From: an uncultured Rhodospirillales bacterium
GTDB taxonomy: Bacteria; Pseudomonadota; Alphaproteobacteria; Acetobacterales; Acetobacteraceae
DNA: 64,000 bases
NCBI GenBank assembly: GCA_903928895.1
Contig: CAIYSR010000043.1
Span: 1-64,000, forward strand
Direction: 5' to 3'
Shown here: one piece after another, positions 49,513 to 57,903 of the stretch
Numbering within the stretch: position 1 is the stretch's first letter
Layout of the letters: each line of letters starts with the position of its first letter
The notes under the pieces: model-generated
The model's input: only the letters and a program-made list of their open reading frames with translations
Database searches by the model: none
Told to the model about the DNA's origin: nothing
Translations under genes and position numbers: made by a program

Positions 49513-51523
49513 AGGCGGGTTTTCCGTGGCTGTCGATATCGGCGGCACGTTTACCGACATCACGTTGCAGGACCCGGCGAGCGGGCGGGCGTGGCGGGCG
49601 AAGACGCCTTCGACGCCGGCCGATCCGAGCCAGGCGTTTTTGACCGGGGTCCGGCTCGCGTTGGCCGCGGCGGGGGTGGATGAGGGGGCGATCGGGCGGG
49701 TGCTGCATGGCACGACGGTGGCGACCAATCTGATCCTGGAGGGCAAGGGCGCGCGGACCGCGCTGCTGACGACGCGGGGGTTTCGCCATGTGCTCGATAT
49801 CGGGCGGCAGGATATTCCGCGGCGGGCGAATTTGTATGCCTGGATCAAGCCGCAGCGGCCTGTGCCGCCGTCGCGCGTGTTCGAGATCACGGAGCGGGTG
49901 GGGCCGGGAGGTGTGGTGCTGGAGGCGCTCGATGAGGCGAGCGTGGAGGTTGCCGCTGAGGCGTGCCGGCGGGAGGGGGTGCAGTCGGTCGCGATTTGTC
50001 TGCTGCATAGTTTTGCCTATCCGGCGCATGAGCGGCGGGTGGCGGAGATGTTGCGGGCGGCATTGCCGGGGGTGGCGGTGACGGCTTCGGTGGATGTGTT
50101 GCCGGTGGCGCGGGAGTATGAGCGCAGCCTGGTGACGATCCTGAATGCCTCGGTGATGCCGGCGATTTCGACCTATGTCGGGCGGCTCGCGGAGCGGCTG
50201 GAAGAGGCGGGGATCGCGGCGCCGTTGTTGCTAATGCAGTCCAACGGCGGCGTGGCGGGGGCGGCGGCGATCCGGCGGGCGCCGGCGGTCACCGCGCTGT
50301 CGGGGCCGGCGGCGGGGGTTGTGGGCGCGCGCGAGGTGGCGCAGGCGGCGGGGATCGGGAATATCATCACGGTGGATATCGGGGGGACGTCGGCCGATAT
50401 CTGTTTGATCAAGGATGGGAAGATCGGGCTGACGAGCCAGGGCAAGGTGGGGGAGTGGCCGCTGTGTCTGCCGATGGTGGATATGGTGACGGTGGGGGCC
50501 GGCGGCGGGTCGATCGCCCGGGTGGGGGATGGCGCGTTGACGGTGGGGCCGGCGAGTGCGGGGGCTGATCCGGGGCCGGCGTGTTATGGTCTCGGAGGGA
50601 CGGCGGCGACGGTGACGGATGCGCATATCGTGCTCGGGCATTTGCCGCCGGAGTTGCTGGGCGGGCGGATGCGGCTCGATCCGGCGGCGGCGGCGGAAGC
50701 AGTGCAGGCGCAGGTGGCGGGGCCGTTGGGGCTGGGGCTGCATGCGGCGGCGCGGGGGATTCTGGCGATCGCGGATTCCAATATGGTGGGCGCGATCCGG
50801 GTGGTGTCGGTCGAGCGGGGGCATGATCCGCGGGATTTCGCGCTGGTGCCGTTCGGCGGGGCGGGGCCGTTGCATGGCTGCGCGTTGGCGGATTTGCTGG
50901 GGATTGGCACGATATTGGTGCCGCCGGCGCCGGGGGTGCTGTGCGCCGAGGGGCTGCTGGCGGCGGATTTGCGGGCGGAGTTCCAGCGCGCGATGCCCGT
51001 TGCCGGGGCGCCGGATGCGGGGGTGGCAGAGGCGGTGCTGGTGGAGTTGCGCGCGGAGGCGGCGCGGTGGTTCGACGAGGAGCGGGTGGTGGCGGCGGAT
51101 CGGTCCTGCGCGGAGGTGGCGTTGATGCGCTACGAGGGGCAGGGCGGCGAGTTGGCGGTGGTATGGGAAGGCGATGCGGCGGCGGCGGTGGCGGCGTTCA
51201 ATGCCGCGCATCAGGGGTTGTATGGGTTTGTGCTTGCGGCGCCGGTGGAACTGGTGACGTTGCGGGTGGAGGCGACGGGGCAGTTGCCGGCGCCGGTGGT
51301 GGCGCCGCCGTCGGCCACGGGGGAGGTCGTGGCGGGTCGGCGGACGGTGCATTTCGCCGGGGGCGTGCGGGAGGCGGTGGTGCTGGATCGGGCGGGGTTG
51401 GCACCGGGGGCGAAGGTGGCGGGGCCGGCGATCCTGACGCAGTTGGATGCGACGACGCTGGTGGCGCCGGGGTGGACGGCGGCGGTGCATCCGTCCGGGG
51501 CGTTGATCCTGCGGCGGGGATAG
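49499..51523 (+). CDS. hyuA: Hydantoinase A/oxoprolinase family protein
   Basis: ATP-binding subunit of the HyuAB amidohydrolase, 674 residues. The N-terminal domain starts with the ASKHA-type phosphate loop SVAVDIGGTFTDITL; the central hydantoinase domain has AREVAQAAGIGNIITVDIGGTSADICLI and GGGSIARV; the C-terminal region has the RYEGQGGEL motif. ATG 49499 has GGAG at suitable distance; ATG 49493 is an in-frame alternative. It is the last gene of the transporter operon. Codon use is strongly G-ending, as in the permease genes. Confidence 0.93.
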   Translation: MPLSKGGFSVAVDIGGTFTDITLQDPASGRAWRAKTPSTPADPSQAFLTGVRLALAAAGVDEGAIGRVLHGTTVATNLILEGKGARTALLTTRGFRHVLDIGRQDIPRRANLYAWIKPQRPVPPSRVFEITERVGPGGVVLEALDEASVEVAAEACRREGVQSVAICLLHSFAYPAHERRVAEMLRAALPGVAVTASVDVLPVAREYERSLVTILNASVMPAISTYVGRLAERLEEAGIAAPLLLMQSNGGVAGAAAIRRAPAVTALSGPAAGVVGAREVAQAAGIGNIITVDIGGTSADICLIKDGKIGLTSQGKVGEWPLCLPMVDMVTVGAGGGSIARVGDGALTVGPASAGADPGPACYGLGGTAATVTDAHIVLGHLPPELLGGRMRLDPAAAAEAVQAQVAGPLGLGLHAAARGILAIADSNMVGAIRVVSVERGHDPRDFALVPFGGAGPLHGCALADLLGIGTILVPPAPGVLCAEGLLAADLRAEFQRAMPVAGAPDAGVAEAVLVELRAEAARWFDEERVVAADRSCAEVALMRYEGQGGELAVVWEGDAAAAVAAFNAAHQGLYGFVLAAPVELVTLRVEATGQLPAPVVAPPSATGEVVAGRRTVHFAGGVREAVVLDRAGLAPGAKVAGPAILTQLDATTLVAPGWTAAVHPSGALILRRG

Positions 51524-51639
51524 TGCCGGGGCAGGCAAGACGCGCCGCTGTCAGTTTTTCTTGCCAATGGCAACTGTTGCCGATTATCATTGAGGTCAAG
51601 AAACAGACGCGCACCTGACCAGACAGGGAGATGTGGGCT

Positions 51640-52281
51640 ATGCTGAGGGCACCAGTACGGCAAGAGATCGACCACCGCACCATCAAGCTGGTTGTTGGCG
51701 TGATCGCGCTGACGCTGGCCTTGCTGACGCAACTGTTTTCCCGTGACCAGCTGACCTCGATCAGTGCCTCCTACTGGGAGGGCGGGTGGTCGCAATCGAT
51801 CTTCACCGGGTTCCTGTTCGCAATCGCGGCCTTCCTGCTCGCCTATAACGGCATGACCTGGACGGAGATGGCGCTCGGCAAGATCGCCGCTCTCGCCGCG
51901 GCTGGCGTGGCGCTGTTTCCGTGCGCCTGCGGCACGCATACGCCACCCGTCCCCTTCATTCACGGCACTTCCGCCGCCGTCATGTTCGTGATCCTTGCCT
52001 ATTTTTCTTATGGTTTTTACCGAAGAGCGGTCGCGAAGGGGCATGCGGAGGCGCGTGTCAGGGCCGGCATCTATGCTGTCTGCACCGGATTCATTCTGGT
52101 TTCGATCGTCGCCCTGGCGATAGATCATTTCTTCAATGAATTTTTCAGCGCGGCCATCCCCCGCTTTGTCTTCTACGGCGAGGCCTGCGGCCTGGTTTCC
52201 TTCGGCATATCGTGGCTGGTCGCGAGCCGGGTGTTGCCGCTCCTGACCCGCGAGGACGAGCGTTTTTCGCTGTTCGGGTAG
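51640..52281 (+). CDS. Multi-pass membrane protein, DUF998-like
   Basis: Protein of 213 residues with about six hydrophobic segments (for example LVVGVIALTLALLTQLF, SIFTGFLFAIAAFLLAY, IAALAAAGVALFP, SAAVMFVILAYFSY, AVCTGFILVSIVALAI and GLVSFGISWLVASRVLP). The loop after the first segment contains SASYWEGGWSQ, and GTHTPPVPFIHGTSA follows the third; these remind me of DUF998-type proteins. ATG 51640 with AGGGAG nine bases upstream is preferred over ATG 51631. It stands alone between hyuA and a convergent aldolase gene. Function unknown. Confidence 0.75.
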   Translation: MLRAPVRQEIDHRTIKLVVGVIALTLALLTQLFSRDQLTSISASYWEGGWSQSIFTGFLFAIAAFLLAYNGMTWTEMALGKIAALAAAGVALFPCACGTHTPPVPFIHGTSAAVMFVILAYFSYGFYRRAVAKGHAEARVRAGIYAVCTGFILVSIVALAIDHFFNEFFSAAIPRFVFYGEACGLVSFGISWLVASRVLPLLTREDERFSLFG

Positions 52282-52294
52282 AGCGTGATCGGCG

Positions 52295-53191
52295 TTAGAC
52301 CGGGTAGGGGCCGAGACGGGCGGCGAAGCGGGCGACGGCTTCGAGGCCGAACGGGGTGGGGACGAGGGCCGGGGCCCGGTCGAACACCTCACCCACCCCC
52401 ATTCGGGACGCTACCAGACGCTTGCCGTAGCAGATCAGGTGGTCGATCGACTGCATGACGAAGACGATGGCGGGCAGAACCTCGCGGTAGATGCGCTCCG
52501 CCTCCGCCTCGTCGCCGCGTTCCATGGCCGCCCAGGCGGCCACCTGCGCCTCAAAGCAGTCGGGGGCCGGGATCAGCCCGGCGCAGCCGGCGCGGAAGTT
52601 GTCGGGCAGTTCCAGGCCACCGCGGCCGTTGAACACCGCGAGGCGGCCCTCGGTCTCCTCGACGACGCGGCGGATCAGGACGGCGGGGCCTTCGCCTTTC
52701 AGCACGCGGAAGTTCGCGTGCCGCCGCGACAGCTCGGCGATGGCCGGCGGCGAGAGGCCGATGCCGAGATATTCCGGGGCATTCTGGATCGCCATGGGAA
52801 TCGGCGCGCGCTCCATCACGGCGCTAAAGAACGTTTGCAGGTCGGCTTCGGTCATCGCCGGTGCGCGGGGCGGTTGCAGGATGGCCAGGACTGCGCCGTT
52901 GGCCGCGGCATGAGCGACCGCTTCGCTCTGCTCCTGCGGCGTTGCGCCGAAGACGGTGACGGCGAGGGGGAGGCGACCGTTCAGATCCTCGGCTGCCCAC
53001 TCCACGATGCGGCACCGCTCGGCCAGGCTGAGTTTGGCGACCTCGGTGGCAAGGCCGAGGACGGCCATGCCGTGCCCGCCGCCGGCGAGGCAGATGTTCG
53101 TCTGGCAGCGCATCAATGCCCGGTCCAGCCGATCCTGGCGGTCGAAGAAGGCATAGAGAATGGGCCAGATCCCGGAGAATGGCATGTCCAT
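52295..53191 (-). CDS. Dihydrodipicolinate synthase/N-acetylneuraminate lyase family protein
   Basis: Class I aldolase-type TIM barrel of 298 residues (DapA/NanA superfamily). The Schiff-base lysine is in FRVLKGEGPAVL (about 166), and the NAPEYLGIGL segment holds a Tyr near the usual catalytic position. The usual GGTTGE-type loop is replaced by LAGGGHGMAVLGLATEVAKLS. These differences from DapA suggest another 2-oxo acid aldolase or hydrolase rather than lysine synthesis. The gene is divergent from pgsA and converges with the membrane protein gene. Substrate unknown. Confidence 0.82.
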   Translation of the reverse strand: MDMPFSGIWPILYAFFDRQDRLDRALMRCQTNICLAGGGHGMAVLGLATEVAKLSLAERCRIVEWAAEDLNGRLPLAVTVFGATPQEQSEAVAHAAANGAVLAILQPPRAPAMTEADLQTFFSAVMERAPIPMAIQNAPEYLGIGLSPPAIAELSRRHANFRVLKGEGPAVLIRRVVEETEGRLAVFNGRGGLELPDNFRAGCAGLIPAPDCFEAQVAAWAAMERGDEAEAERIYREVLPAIVFVMQSIDHLICYGKRLVASRMGVGEVFDRAPALVPTPFGLEAVARFAARLGPYPV

Positions 53192-53267
53192 GGTGTTGAC
53201 CCTCGCGCAGCACTGCCCGCCTCGTCAATGGCTGACGCGGGCCGGGTTTCCGGCTACTGTGCCGTCC

Positions 53268-53858
53268 ATGCTCACCGATCTGCCCAATGTCCTGACCCTT
53301 TCGCGCATCGCCGCCATCCCGGTGATGGTGCTGCTCGCGGCGATCCGCACGCCGGGCACGGATGTGGCAGCGATGGTGGTTTTTTCGATCGCCGGCATCA
53401 CCGACTATTTCGATGGCAAGCTGGCGCGCGACCGCGCCCAGTTGTCCGATCTCGGCCGCATGCTCGACCCGATCGCCGACAAGCTGCTGGTCGCGGCCGC
53501 GCTGATGATGCTGGTGGGGCTGAACCGGCTGAGCGCGGCGGGGCTGTATCCGGCGATCATCATCATGCTGCGCGAAATTCTGGTCAGCGGACTGCGCGAA
53601 TATCTTGCCGGCATCCGCATCGGCCTGCCCGTCACCCGGCTGGCGAAGTGGAAGACCGGGTTCCAGATGGGCGCGCTCGGAACCCTGCTCGCCGGCGATA
53701 CCGGGGCCGGGGTGCTGTATCTCGGCTGGCTGCCGGTGCCGGCGATCGGCGAGGCGATGCTGTGGGTGGCGGCGCTGCTGACGATCATGACCGGGTGGGA
53801 CTATCTCGTCGCCGGGCTGCATCATGCCAGCGGCGGCGGCGACAAGGCGGCGGACTGA
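53268..53858 (+). CDS. pgsA: CDP-diacylglycerol--glycerol-3-phosphate 3-phosphatidyltransferase
   Basis: Inner-membrane enzyme of 196 residues making phosphatidylglycerol phosphate, the first committed step to phosphatidylglycerol and cardiolipin. The opening MLTDLPNVLTLSRIAAIPVMV is typical of PgsA. The CDP-alcohol phosphotransferase motif D-x2-D-G-x2-A-R-x8-G-x3-D-x3-D is complete in DYFDGKLARDRAQLSDLGRMLDPIAD. Its stop overlaps the mobB start by one base. Association with molybdopterin genes is common in alphaproteobacteria. Confidence 0.95.
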   Translation: MLTDLPNVLTLSRIAAIPVMVLLAAIRTPGTDVAAMVVFSIAGITDYFDGKLARDRAQLSDLGRMLDPIADKLLVAAALMMLVGLNRLSAAGLYPAIIIMLREILVSGLREYLAGIRIGLPVTRLAKWKTGFQMGALGTLLAGDTGAGVLYLGWLPVPAIGEAMLWVAALLTIMTGWDYLVAGLHHASGGGDKAAD

Positions 53859-54373
53859 TGTGGGTGCTCGGCCTCACCGGCTGGTCCGGCAGCGGCAAAA
53901 CCACGCTGCTGACGGCGCTGCTGCCCGGCTTCATCGCGCGCGGCCTCAGTGTCTCCACGGTGAAGCACGCGCATCATGGCTTCGATCTCGACCAGCCGGG
54001 CAAGGATAGCTGGCGCCACCGGCAGGCGGGGGCGCGCGAGGTGATGATCTCGTCGGGCGAGCGGTGGGCCATCATGCATGAGTTGGAGGGGCCGGAGCCG
54101 GGCCTGCCGGAGCTGATGGCGCGGCTTGCGCCGGTGGACTTGGTGCTGGTGGAGGGGTTCAAGACCAATCCGCACCCCAAGATCGAGGTTTTCCGCCCGG
54201 CGCTGGCGCGCGCGCCGGTATGGCCGGGGCGGTCCGACATCGTCGCGGTGGCGGCCGATGCCCCGGTGGAGGCCGGGGGACGGGCGGTCCTGCCGCTGAA
54301 TGAACCGGACGTGATCGTTGACTGGGCCATGACGTATCTGCAAACCCATGCCGCACTGCACACAACACCTTGA
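53858..54373 (+). CDS. mobB: Molybdopterin-guanine dinucleotide biosynthesis protein B
   Basis: GTP-binding protein of 171 residues that aids MobA in forming the molybdopterin guanine dinucleotide cofactor. The P-loop GWSGSGKTT is at 8-16, followed by VSTVKHAHHGFDLDQPGKDSWRHRQAG, which is characteristic of MobB. LVLVEGFK and HPKIEVFR also match. It overlaps the pgsA stop and is followed by a lipoprotein gene and then moaD/moaE, together forming a cofactor cluster. Confidence 0.94.
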   Translation: MWVLGLTGWSGSGKTTLLTALLPGFIARGLSVSTVKHAHHGFDLDQPGKDSWRHRQAGAREVMISSGERWAIMHELEGPEPGLPELMARLAPVDLVLVEGFKTNPHPKIEVFRPALARAPVWPGRSDIVAVAADAPVEAGGRAVLPLNEPDVIVDWAMTYLQTHAALHTTP

Positions 54374-54433
54374 GTGTCGGCGCCCGCGAGGGCACATTGG
54401 GGCTGCCGACCCCGCCATAAGGAACCCCTCTTG

Positions 54434-55039
54434 ATGCGGCCTTACGCCATGCTTGGCCTTCTGCTCACCCTGACCGCCTGCTCGGTTGTCGATGACGGCG
54501 TGGGCTCGATCATCGGCAACCCGGCCGACGGGCTGTTCGACTTCATCGGCGACACGGTCTCGTTCAAGGCCAACCCGAACCGCCCGGAGCCCGAGAGCGA
54601 CACGATACGGCGCGCCATGGGGCAGGATGTCCAGGGCGAGCCGCTGGTTTCCGAGACCGGGAATATCTGGCCAACCATGCCGCGCCAGGAGCCGACGCTG
54701 CTGGACCTGCAGCGTGCGCCCACCGTCTCGCCGATGGCTCCGCCGAAGCCGGTCGGCTCGTCGGCCCCGGCCGCGCCCGCTGCCGTTGCGCCCGCTACCG
54801 CCGTGCCCGTGACGCTGGCGCCCCAGGCGGCCCCGGTTGCGGCGCCGCGGATCGCGCCGGCTGCCGCTACCGCCGTGCCGACGCCGAGCGGCAACGCCAT
54901 CCTCACCGCCGGGCAGAACGGTATTCTCACCTATACGTTGCCCAGCGGGGCCTCCGGACGAGCGATCGACAATGGCAACGGCACCATGACGCTGATCGGT
55001 ACCGACGGGCAGGTGATGTCCGTCCCGGCGCCGCGCTGA
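54434..55039 (+). CDS. Proline/alanine-rich lipoprotein
   Basis: Protein of 201 residues with a lipoprotein signal; lipobox LTAC gives Cys16 (MRPYAMLGLLLTLTAC). After a short conserved-looking segment (SIIGNPADGLFDFIGDTVSF) and a central region with ETGNIWPTMPRQEPTLLDLQR comes a Pro/Ala linker (about 95-150) and a small C-terminal domain ending GNGTMTLIGTDGQVMSVPAPR. It may span the periplasm through the flexible linker. It is sandwiched between mobB and moaD and probably cotranscribed. No function recognised. Confidence 0.75.
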   Translation: MRPYAMLGLLLTLTACSVVDDGVGSIIGNPADGLFDFIGDTVSFKANPNRPEPESDTIRRAMGQDVQGEPLVSETGNIWPTMPRQEPTLLDLQRAPTVSPMAPPKPVGSSAPAAPAAVAPATAVPVTLAPQAAPVAAPRIAPAAATAVPTPSGNAILTAGQNGILTYTLPSGASGRAIDNGNGTMTLIGTDGQVMSVPAPR

Positions 55040-55043
55040 GCGG

Positions 55044-55313
55044 ATGGACGCGACGCCGCCGATCCGGATTCTGTATTTCGCGTGGCTGCGCGAGCGGGTT
55101 GGCGTATCCGAGGAGAGCGTGACCCCACCGGTAGAGGTCGCGACGGTCGGTGCCTTGATCGCCTGGCTGCGCGAATTGAGCCCGCGCCACGCGGCGGCGC
55201 TGGTGGCCGGCAAGACCATACGCTGTGCGGTGAACCAGGATTTTGCGGCGCCCGACACGCCCGTCGCCGGCGGTGATGAGGTTGCGTTGTTTCCGCCGGT
55301 CACAGGCGGTTGA
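55044..55313 (+). CDS. moaD: Molybdopterin synthase sulfur carrier subunit
   Basis: Ubiquitin-fold sulfur carrier of 89 residues. The C-terminal Gly-Gly (VTGG end) is the site adenylated by MoeB and thiocarboxylated, and donates sulfur to precursor Z in the MoaDE complex. IRILYFAWLRERVG at the start and DEVALFPPVTGG at the end are typical. It lies four bases after the lipoprotein gene, and moaE begins one base after its stop. Confidence 0.94.
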   Translation: MDATPPIRILYFAWLRERVGVSEESVTPPVEVATVGALIAWLRELSPRHAAALVAGKTIRCAVNQDFAAPDTPVAGGDEVALFPPVTGG

Positions 55314-55314
55314 G

Positions 55315-55785
55315 ATGGCCGGCGTGCGGGTGCAGAGGGCGGATTTCGATATCGGCGCCGAGACCGCCGCTTTGACCGCCGGGCGCGCGGATATCGGTGC
55401 GATCGGCAGTTTTCTGGGAACGGTGCGGGATATCGCGGGGGGGCGGAAGATCACCGCGATGACGCTGGAGCATTACCCGGGCATGACCGAGCGAGCGATG
55501 GGGCGGATCGCCGCGGAGGCGGAGGCGCGCTGGCCGTTGCTCGGGTGCACGTTGATCCACCGGGTCGGCCGGCTGCTGCCGGGCGAGAATATCGTGCTCG
55601 TGCTCGCGGCCTCACCGCACCGTCACGCCGCGCTGGAGGCGACCGGGTTCCTGATCGACTGGCTCAAGACGGCTGCCCCGTTCTGGAAAAAGGAGACGTT
55701 CGTTGACGGCTCCGAGGACTGGGTGGAAGCACGCGAAGCGGATGGCGCGGCGGCGGCGCGGTGGGGTGCGTTGCCACCGGGATAG
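55315..55785 (+). CDS. moaE: Molybdopterin synthase catalytic subunit
   Basis: Large subunit of molybdopterin synthase, 156 residues. It converts cyclic pyranopterin monophosphate to molybdopterin using MoaD thiocarboxylate. The conserved GAIGSFLGTVRD, MTLEHYPGMTE, HRVGRLLPGENIVLVL and FWKKETFVDGSEDWVEA segments, including the active-site lysines and arginines, are present. ATG 55315 directly follows moaD; the longer frame upstream is not needed. Confidence 0.95.
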   Translation: MAGVRVQRADFDIGAETAALTAGRADIGAIGSFLGTVRDIAGGRKITAMTLEHYPGMTERAMGRIAAEAEARWPLLGCTLIHRVGRLLPGENIVLVLAASPHRHAALEATGFLIDWLKTAAPFWKKETFVDGSEDWVEAREADGAAAARWGALPPG

Positions 55786-55852
55786 CGCAGCTTGATTTAC
55801 CGGAGGTTCATCTTTTCGGGGGAAACTGGTGGCGGTCACAAAAGGTGCCACC

Positions 55853-57751
55853 ATGCCCGATACACATGTTGCGTCCGAATTCTGCGGACTCCCGCCACCT
55901 GATCCGCTGAATGCGCTCGCCGAGGCTCTCGCGGCGCACCGGGAGGGGCGGCTTGACGTGGCGGCCCGCGGCTACGGTGCGGTGCTGGACGCGGCTCCCG
56001 ATCATCCCCTGGCGCTGCGGCTGCTTGGCCTGCTCCATCTCGCCCGTGGCGAGCTGCGGGCGGCGCGGGAGCGGCTGGGCCGGGCCGTGGAGGCCGCGCC
56101 CGAGGACGCCGATGCCAGGACGGCCTGGGCCGATGCGACAGCTGCGCTTGGGGAAATGGCGGCTGCGATCGCGGCATATCGCATGGTGCTGCGCGACCAT
56201 CCCGGTCAGCAGGCTGCGCGGGTCAATCTCGCCAACGCCCTGCGCCAGAGTGGCGATGCGGCCGGGGCCATCACCGAATGCCGCATCGCCCTGGCGACCG
56301 CGCCGCGCCTGCTCCAGGCCCATGTCACCCTTGGTGCGAGCCTGCTGACGGCGGGCAAGGTCATCGAGGCGATCGGGGCCTACCGGACCGCGGTCGCGAT
56401 CGCGCCCGAGTCGGTCGTGGCGCGGACGGGCTATGCCATGGCCCTGTTGCGCGAGCGCCGTGCCGTGGATGCGCTCGATGCGGCTCTGCGCGCCTGCGAA
56501 ATGGCGCCCGAGTTCGCCGAAGCCTGGTTCGTGCGCGGAGCCGCCGAGCGGGCCTTGCAGCGTTACCTGCCGGCGAAGGAGTCGCTCGCGCAGGCCCTCG
56601 CGCTGGCGCCGAGCCACGCCCACGCCCGCCTCGCACTCGGCAACACGCTGGCTGATCTCGATGACCTCGCCGGCGCAGAGGGCGAAGTGCGCGCTGCAAT
56701 CGCCCTCGATCCGAGCCTCCCCGAGGCTCATGCCAGTCTTGGCTTCCTGTTGACGGCACGCGGCGACACCGCGGGCGCCATCGCGGCGTGTGACGCGGCG
56801 ATCGCCATCGCCCCGGATTTCGCCCGCGCCTACTGGAACCGGAGTTCGGCCTACTTGTTGGACGGGGATTTTGCGCGGGGCTTCGCCGACTACGAGGAAC
56901 GCCGACGCGACCCAATGTTCGCCGCCGATTTCGCCGGCGCCAGTGGCCCGGAATGGGACGGTGCGCCGCTCGCGGGCAGGCGCCTGCTGGTGCTGGCCGA
57001 GCAGGGTCTCGGCGATACCATCCAGTTCGCGCGGTTCCTGCCGGCCCTCGCCGATCGCGGAGGGCGAGTGATCCTTGCCTGCGCGCCGACCCTGATCCCT
57101 CTGCTGCGCGGCCTTCCCGGCATCGCCGACATCGTCTCTCGCGACGCCCCGCCGCCGCTGCATGACTGCTTCGTCTTCCAGATGAGCCTGCCACGCCTGC
57201 TCGGCACCACCGTCACCACCATACCGATGCCAGACGGATACCTCACCGCCGATCCGGCGCGCGCTTTGCTGCCACCGGACCGGTCCACAGTCCAGCGCCG
57301 CATCGGGCTCGCCTGGGCCGGCAACCCCGAACACCACAACGACGCGAGACGCTCCATCCCGACACGGGCTCTCGCGCCGCTGGTGGCACTCGAGGGAATC
57401 GAATGGGTCAACCTGCAACGCGGTGCCCGCGGGCCGGAGCTGACGATCATGCACCGGCTCCCGGCGCCGAGCGCGCGCATCACCGACTTCGCCGACACCG
57501 CCGCCCTCGTCGATACGCTTGACCTCGTGATCGCGGTCGACACCTCGGTGGCCCATCTGGCCGGCGCCATGGGCACACCGGTCTGGGTGCTGCTGCCGCA
57601 CGCGCCGGACTGGCGCTGGATGCTGCACCGGGAGGACACGCCGTGGTACAGTTCGGCGCGGTTGTTCCGCCAGCGCCGCGCCGGCGACTGGGACGAGGTG
57701 ATCGCCCGCGTCGCAGCTGCTCTTGACCAGGGTGGTCGGGGGAGCGGATAG
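55853..57751 (+). CDS. TPR-repeat protein with C-terminal glycosyltransferase-like domain
   Basis: Protein of 632 residues. Residues about 15-360 are roughly nine to ten tetratricopeptide repeats (A..LG..L...G....A....R.A....P). The C-terminal 270 residues have a GT-B-like domain: LAGRRLLVLAEQGLGDTIQFARFLPALADRGG, IGLAWAGNPEHHNDARRSIP and VIAVDTSVAHLAGAMGTPVWVLLP, the pattern of heptosyltransferase/GT41-like proteins common in alphaproteobacteria. It probably glycosylates a protein or surface polymer, with the TPRs as a docking scaffold. ATG 55853 is used; GTG 55829 is an in-frame alternative. A T-rich repeat follows. Confidence 0.85.
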   Translation: MPDTHVASEFCGLPPPDPLNALAEALAAHREGRLDVAARGYGAVLDAAPDHPLALRLLGLLHLARGELRAARERLGRAVEAAPEDADARTAWADATAALGEMAAAIAAYRMVLRDHPGQQAARVNLANALRQSGDAAGAITECRIALATAPRLLQAHVTLGASLLTAGKVIEAIGAYRTAVAIAPESVVARTGYAMALLRERRAVDALDAALRACEMAPEFAEAWFVRGAAERALQRYLPAKESLAQALALAPSHAHARLALGNTLADLDDLAGAEGEVRAAIALDPSLPEAHASLGFLLTARGDTAGAIAACDAAIAIAPDFARAYWNRSSAYLLDGDFARGFADYEERRRDPMFAADFAGASGPEWDGAPLAGRRLLVLAEQGLGDTIQFARFLPALADRGGRVILACAPTLIPLLRGLPGIADIVSRDAPPPLHDCFVFQMSLPRLLGTTVTTIPMPDGYLTADPARALLPPDRSTVQRRIGLAWAGNPEHHNDARRSIPTRALAPLVALEGIEWVNLQRGARGPELTIMHRLPAPSARITDFADTAALVDTLDLVIAVDTSVAHLAGAMGTPVWVLLPHAPDWRWMLHREDTPWYSSARLFRQRRAGDWDEVIARVAAALDQGGRGSG

Positions 57752-57754
57752 GGG

Positions 57755-57890
57755 AGACAAGCGGTTCTTTTTTGAAAAAGGGAACCAAAAAACTTCTATC
57801 CGTGGGCTTCGCTCTCTTGCTGATGACGACGGAACAAAGTGGACAGGAAGTTTTTGCTTCTTTTTTCAAAAAGAAGCGCTTGCTTCCGCC
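57755..57890. repeat. T-rich nested inverted repeat, copy 7
   Basis: The left arm is at about 57759-57801 (AAGCGGTTC, T6, G, A5, GGGAACC, A6, CTTCTATCC) and the right arm at about 57846-57887 (GGAAGTTTTTGCTTC, T6, C, A5, GAAGCGCTTGC). The arms are 45 bases apart and imperfectly complementary. The frame of the following membrane-protein gene is open across it, but the lysine/phenylalanine-rich translation shows this is not coding. Confidence 0.78.
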
Positions 57891-57903
57891 CGTGGAGAAC
57901 GAA

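Noticed and set aside
57772-57903. Upstream 44-codon extension of the polytopic membrane protein
   Set aside because: It lies in T-rich repeat copy 7 and the ATG at 57904 has its own ribosome-binding site.
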